Assembly (NCBI RefSeq): GCF_900113025.1
Contig: NZ_FONT01000005.1
Span: forward strand, 62,001 to 126,000
DNA from: Alteribacillus iranensis
GTDB taxonomy: Bacteria > Bacillota > Bacilli > Bacillales > Marinococcaceae
Direction: 5' to 3'
Length of the DNA: 64,000 nt
Shown here one piece after another: positions 62,305-64,000 of this stretch (its first letter is position 1; every line of letters starts with the position of its first letter). Position numbers and translations under genes: made by a program. The notes beneath the pieces are model-generated. The model saw only the letters and a list, made by a program, of their open reading frames with translations, was not told where the DNA came from and made no database searches.

Positions 62305-62620
62305 TGATGTGAATGCATTGGTGTGGATACTCGCTATTATTTCTGTTGTCATTTCCTTTATTCTTCGTCATAAGGTTCTGCTTCTTTCACAACTTTCAGC
62401 TGTTATCGCTTTTTTCATTGTTTTATCTTCCGTTAGCTTGAACACTAGCCCTTTTATTTTGTTGATTCAAATCGTTATTTCCCTGTATGGACTTATTCAG
62501 TATAAAAAAGCCGCAGATTACAATTACCAACTTGTGATGGAAAAAACTCACCAAGTTCCCCGTACTATCACCAGAAATGGTAACTTTGGAGATGAGCATC
62601 ATAGATGGCGTTCCGCCTGA
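62288..62620 (+). CDS. Small membrane protein, 110 aa
   Basis: Three hydrophobic helices (about 8-25, 31-48, 53-72) and a polar basic C-terminal tail ending in HHRWRSA. AAAGGAG lies nine bases before ATG 62288. Not recognised. Second gene of the pair behind the FNR-type box. No further feature seen in 62621-62754. Confidence 0.5.
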   Translation: MLVMISDVNALVWILAIISVVISFILRHKVLLLSQLSAVIAFFIVLSSVSLNTSPFILLIQIVISLYGLIQYKKAADYNYQLVMEKTHQVPRTITRNGNFGDEHHRWRSA

Positions 62621-62754
62621 ATGTTATCAGACCTACTGAACGATTCTTCATTCTCATAGAAATAAACGGGTTCGCCTCGTGCGTAAACATTGCGGAAACA
62701 ATGGAGAGCCAGGGGCATACCCGTTCAATGAATTTATTTGAATATATGTTTTGC

Positions 62755-64000
62755 TTATACCGGGTACACCGGATGCTTTCTTTGGGAGAAGGTAACATTC
62801 TTGGTGGTATATACATTAAAGCGAGAGGTGAGCTCCTCTCGTAGCCGTTCACCACTCACTACCTCATCAACAATCATCTCAGATGCCAATCGATAAATAT
62901 CAATGTTTTCTTTATATTCCTTTCTCTTCTTTTCAATAAATGCTTGCCTCTTTTCTTCGGGCAGAGAAGCAATTTTCTTTGCATATACTGCATTCACTGC
63001 AGCTTCTGGTCCCATGACAGCCACTTGTGCGGTTGGCAGTGCCAGGCAACAATCAGGTTCAAAGGCAGGACCAGCCATCGCATATAAACCAGCTCCATAT
63101 GCCTTCCTAACAATGACGGATATTTTTGGGACGGTCGCTTCCGACATAGCTGCTACCATTTTGGCTCCATGCCTGATTATCCCCTGTTTCTCCACGTGCG
63201 TGCCGATCATAAAACCGGGTACATCCACTAAAAATAATAAAGGTATATGAAAGGCATCACACAATGTGATAAATCGAGCGGCCTTATCCGCCGTATCCGG
63301 GAAAAGAACCCCGCCCTTTACGCTTGGTTGATTCGCCACGATTCCCACGACTCTCCCATTTATCCGTGATAAAGCAGTGATAATCTCGGGAGCAAACAAT
63401 GCTTTTATTTCAAACAAGCTATCTTCATCGATTATTCGTTCGATAAGCTCGTACATATTAAAGGGGCTGTTTTGATTTTGCGGAATAATGTCTTCTATGG
63501 TTTTTCCACGTGGAGTCGCTATAGCAGGATGTTGTGCTCCGCATTTTTTAGGCTGCTTTGTATAGTTGGCGGGCATGTATGTCATATAGTCTCGTGCTTT
63601 CTGTATCGCTTCTTCCTCATTCTGCACAAGAATATCACCACAGCCTGAGACCGAACAGTGCATCTTCGCCCCGCCCATCTCTTCAAGGCTTACTCTCTCT
63701 CCGATGACCATTTCAGCCATACGCGGGGACCCCAAATACATGGAAGCATTCCCTTCCGTCATAATAACAATGTCACAAAAAGCGGGGATATAAGCGCCAC
63801 CAGCAGCGGAAGGTCCGAATAAAATACACACTTGAGGTACTTGTCCAGACAGCTTGATTTGATTATGGAAAATCCGCCCCGCCCCTCTCCGTCCAGGAAA
63901 CATATCAATCTGGTCGGTGATACGCGCTCCTGCAGAATCAACTAAATACAAGAGTGGAATTTGTAACCTTTCAGCCTTCTCTTGAATACGTATCATTTTC
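62755..64000 (-). CDS. Acyl-CoA carboxylase carboxyltransferase subunit (partial)
   Basis: Biotin-dependent carboxyltransferase of the propionyl/methylcrotonyl-CoA carboxylase type. Visible are VDSAGARI, the first oxyanion region GPSAAGGAY, and the second-half motifs GVLFPDTADKAARFI, DVPGFMIGTHVE and KAYGAGLYAMAG. Family length is about 510-530 aa; 415 codons are inside the window and the frame runs off the right edge, so the N terminus is missing here. Resembles the Bacillus YqjD-type subunit. The acyl-CoA substrate cannot be fixed. Confidence 0.88.
   Translation of the reverse strand, partial: KMIRIQEKAERLQIPLLYLVDSAGARITDQIDMFPGRRGAGRIFHNQIKLSGQVPQVCILFGPSAAGGAYIPAFCDIVIMTEGNASMYLGSPRMAEMVIGERVSLEEMGGAKMHCSVSGCGDILVQNEEEAIQKARDYMTYMPANYTKQPKKCGAQHPAIATPRGKTIEDIIPQNQNSPFNMYELIERIIDEDSLFEIKALFAPEIITALSRINGRVVGIVANQPSVKGGVLFPDTADKAARFITLCDAFHIPLLFLVDVPGFMIGTHVEKQGIIRHGAKMVAAMSEATVPKISVIVRKAYGAGLYAMAGPAFEPDCCLALPTAQVAVMGPEAAVNAVYAKKIASLPEEKRQAFIEKKRKEYKENIDIYRLASEMIVDEVVSGERLREELTSRFNVYTTKNVTFSQRKHPVYPV

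Overview
The window looks like a chromosome segment of a low-to-moderate GC, aerobic or facultatively anaerobic Bacillaceae bacterium. I infer this from AGGAGG-type ribosome binding sites, frequent TTG/GTG starts, two sigma-B-like promoters in front of YflT-type general stress proteins, a YndM-type protein, a FusB-type EF-G-binding protein, a CYP152 peroxygenase, a gram-positive-style narGHJI operon and many U-tract terminators. The genus cannot be fixed from sequence alone; acidic proteins and the gene set would suit a halophilic or alkaliphilic Bacillus relative.

Layout. 0.2-3.4 kb: a TRAP transporter operon behind a cre-like site. 3.5-5.8 kb: a fatty-acid peroxygenase P450 and an EF-G-binding protein. 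5.9-13.2 kb: a compact sigma-54 regulon (gabD, gabT, a RocR-like activator, a YjiH-type permease and a guanidinobutyrase/agmatinase-like ureohydrolase). Three near-consensus -24/-12 promoters join these into a probable 4-guanidinobutyrate to GABA to succinate route. 13.3-18.2 kb: YndM protein, two glycine-rich stress proteins, an RND efflux pump. 19.8-34.8 kb: the most unusual region, about fifteen genes carrying eight copies of a GTATAC operator and a FadR-type GntR regulator with its own copy. The genes encode a heme-oxygenase-fold diiron oxidase with all six expected ligands, three ferredoxins, a ferredoxin-NADP reductase, an aldehyde dehydrogenase, GlcG-like, Nif3-like, creatininase-like and RidA proteins, a malic enzyme, several transporters and small unknown proteins. 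It reads as a catabolic regulon for an unidentified, probably nitrogen-containing, substrate.

34.9-37.5 kb: a second sigma-54 activator divergent from a 2-hydroxyacid dehydrogenase with its own -24/-12 promoter. 37.8-48.5 kb: housekeeping and metabolic genes, including codBA behind a ykkC-class riboswitch with an intrinsic terminator. 48.6-62.6 kb: an anaerobic/nitrate region with a Crp/Fnr regulator, FNR-type boxes, flavodoxin, a MenA-like prenyltransferase, intact narGHJI, a hemerythrin-like protein and a nitrate transporter fused to a C-terminal PAS domain. It also contains a decayed second nar operon, a ~210-bp MITE-like element and a tandem repeat block. The window ends inside an acyl-CoA carboxylase carboxyltransferase gene. 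No rRNA, tRNA, CRISPR array or complete insertion sequence was recognised.
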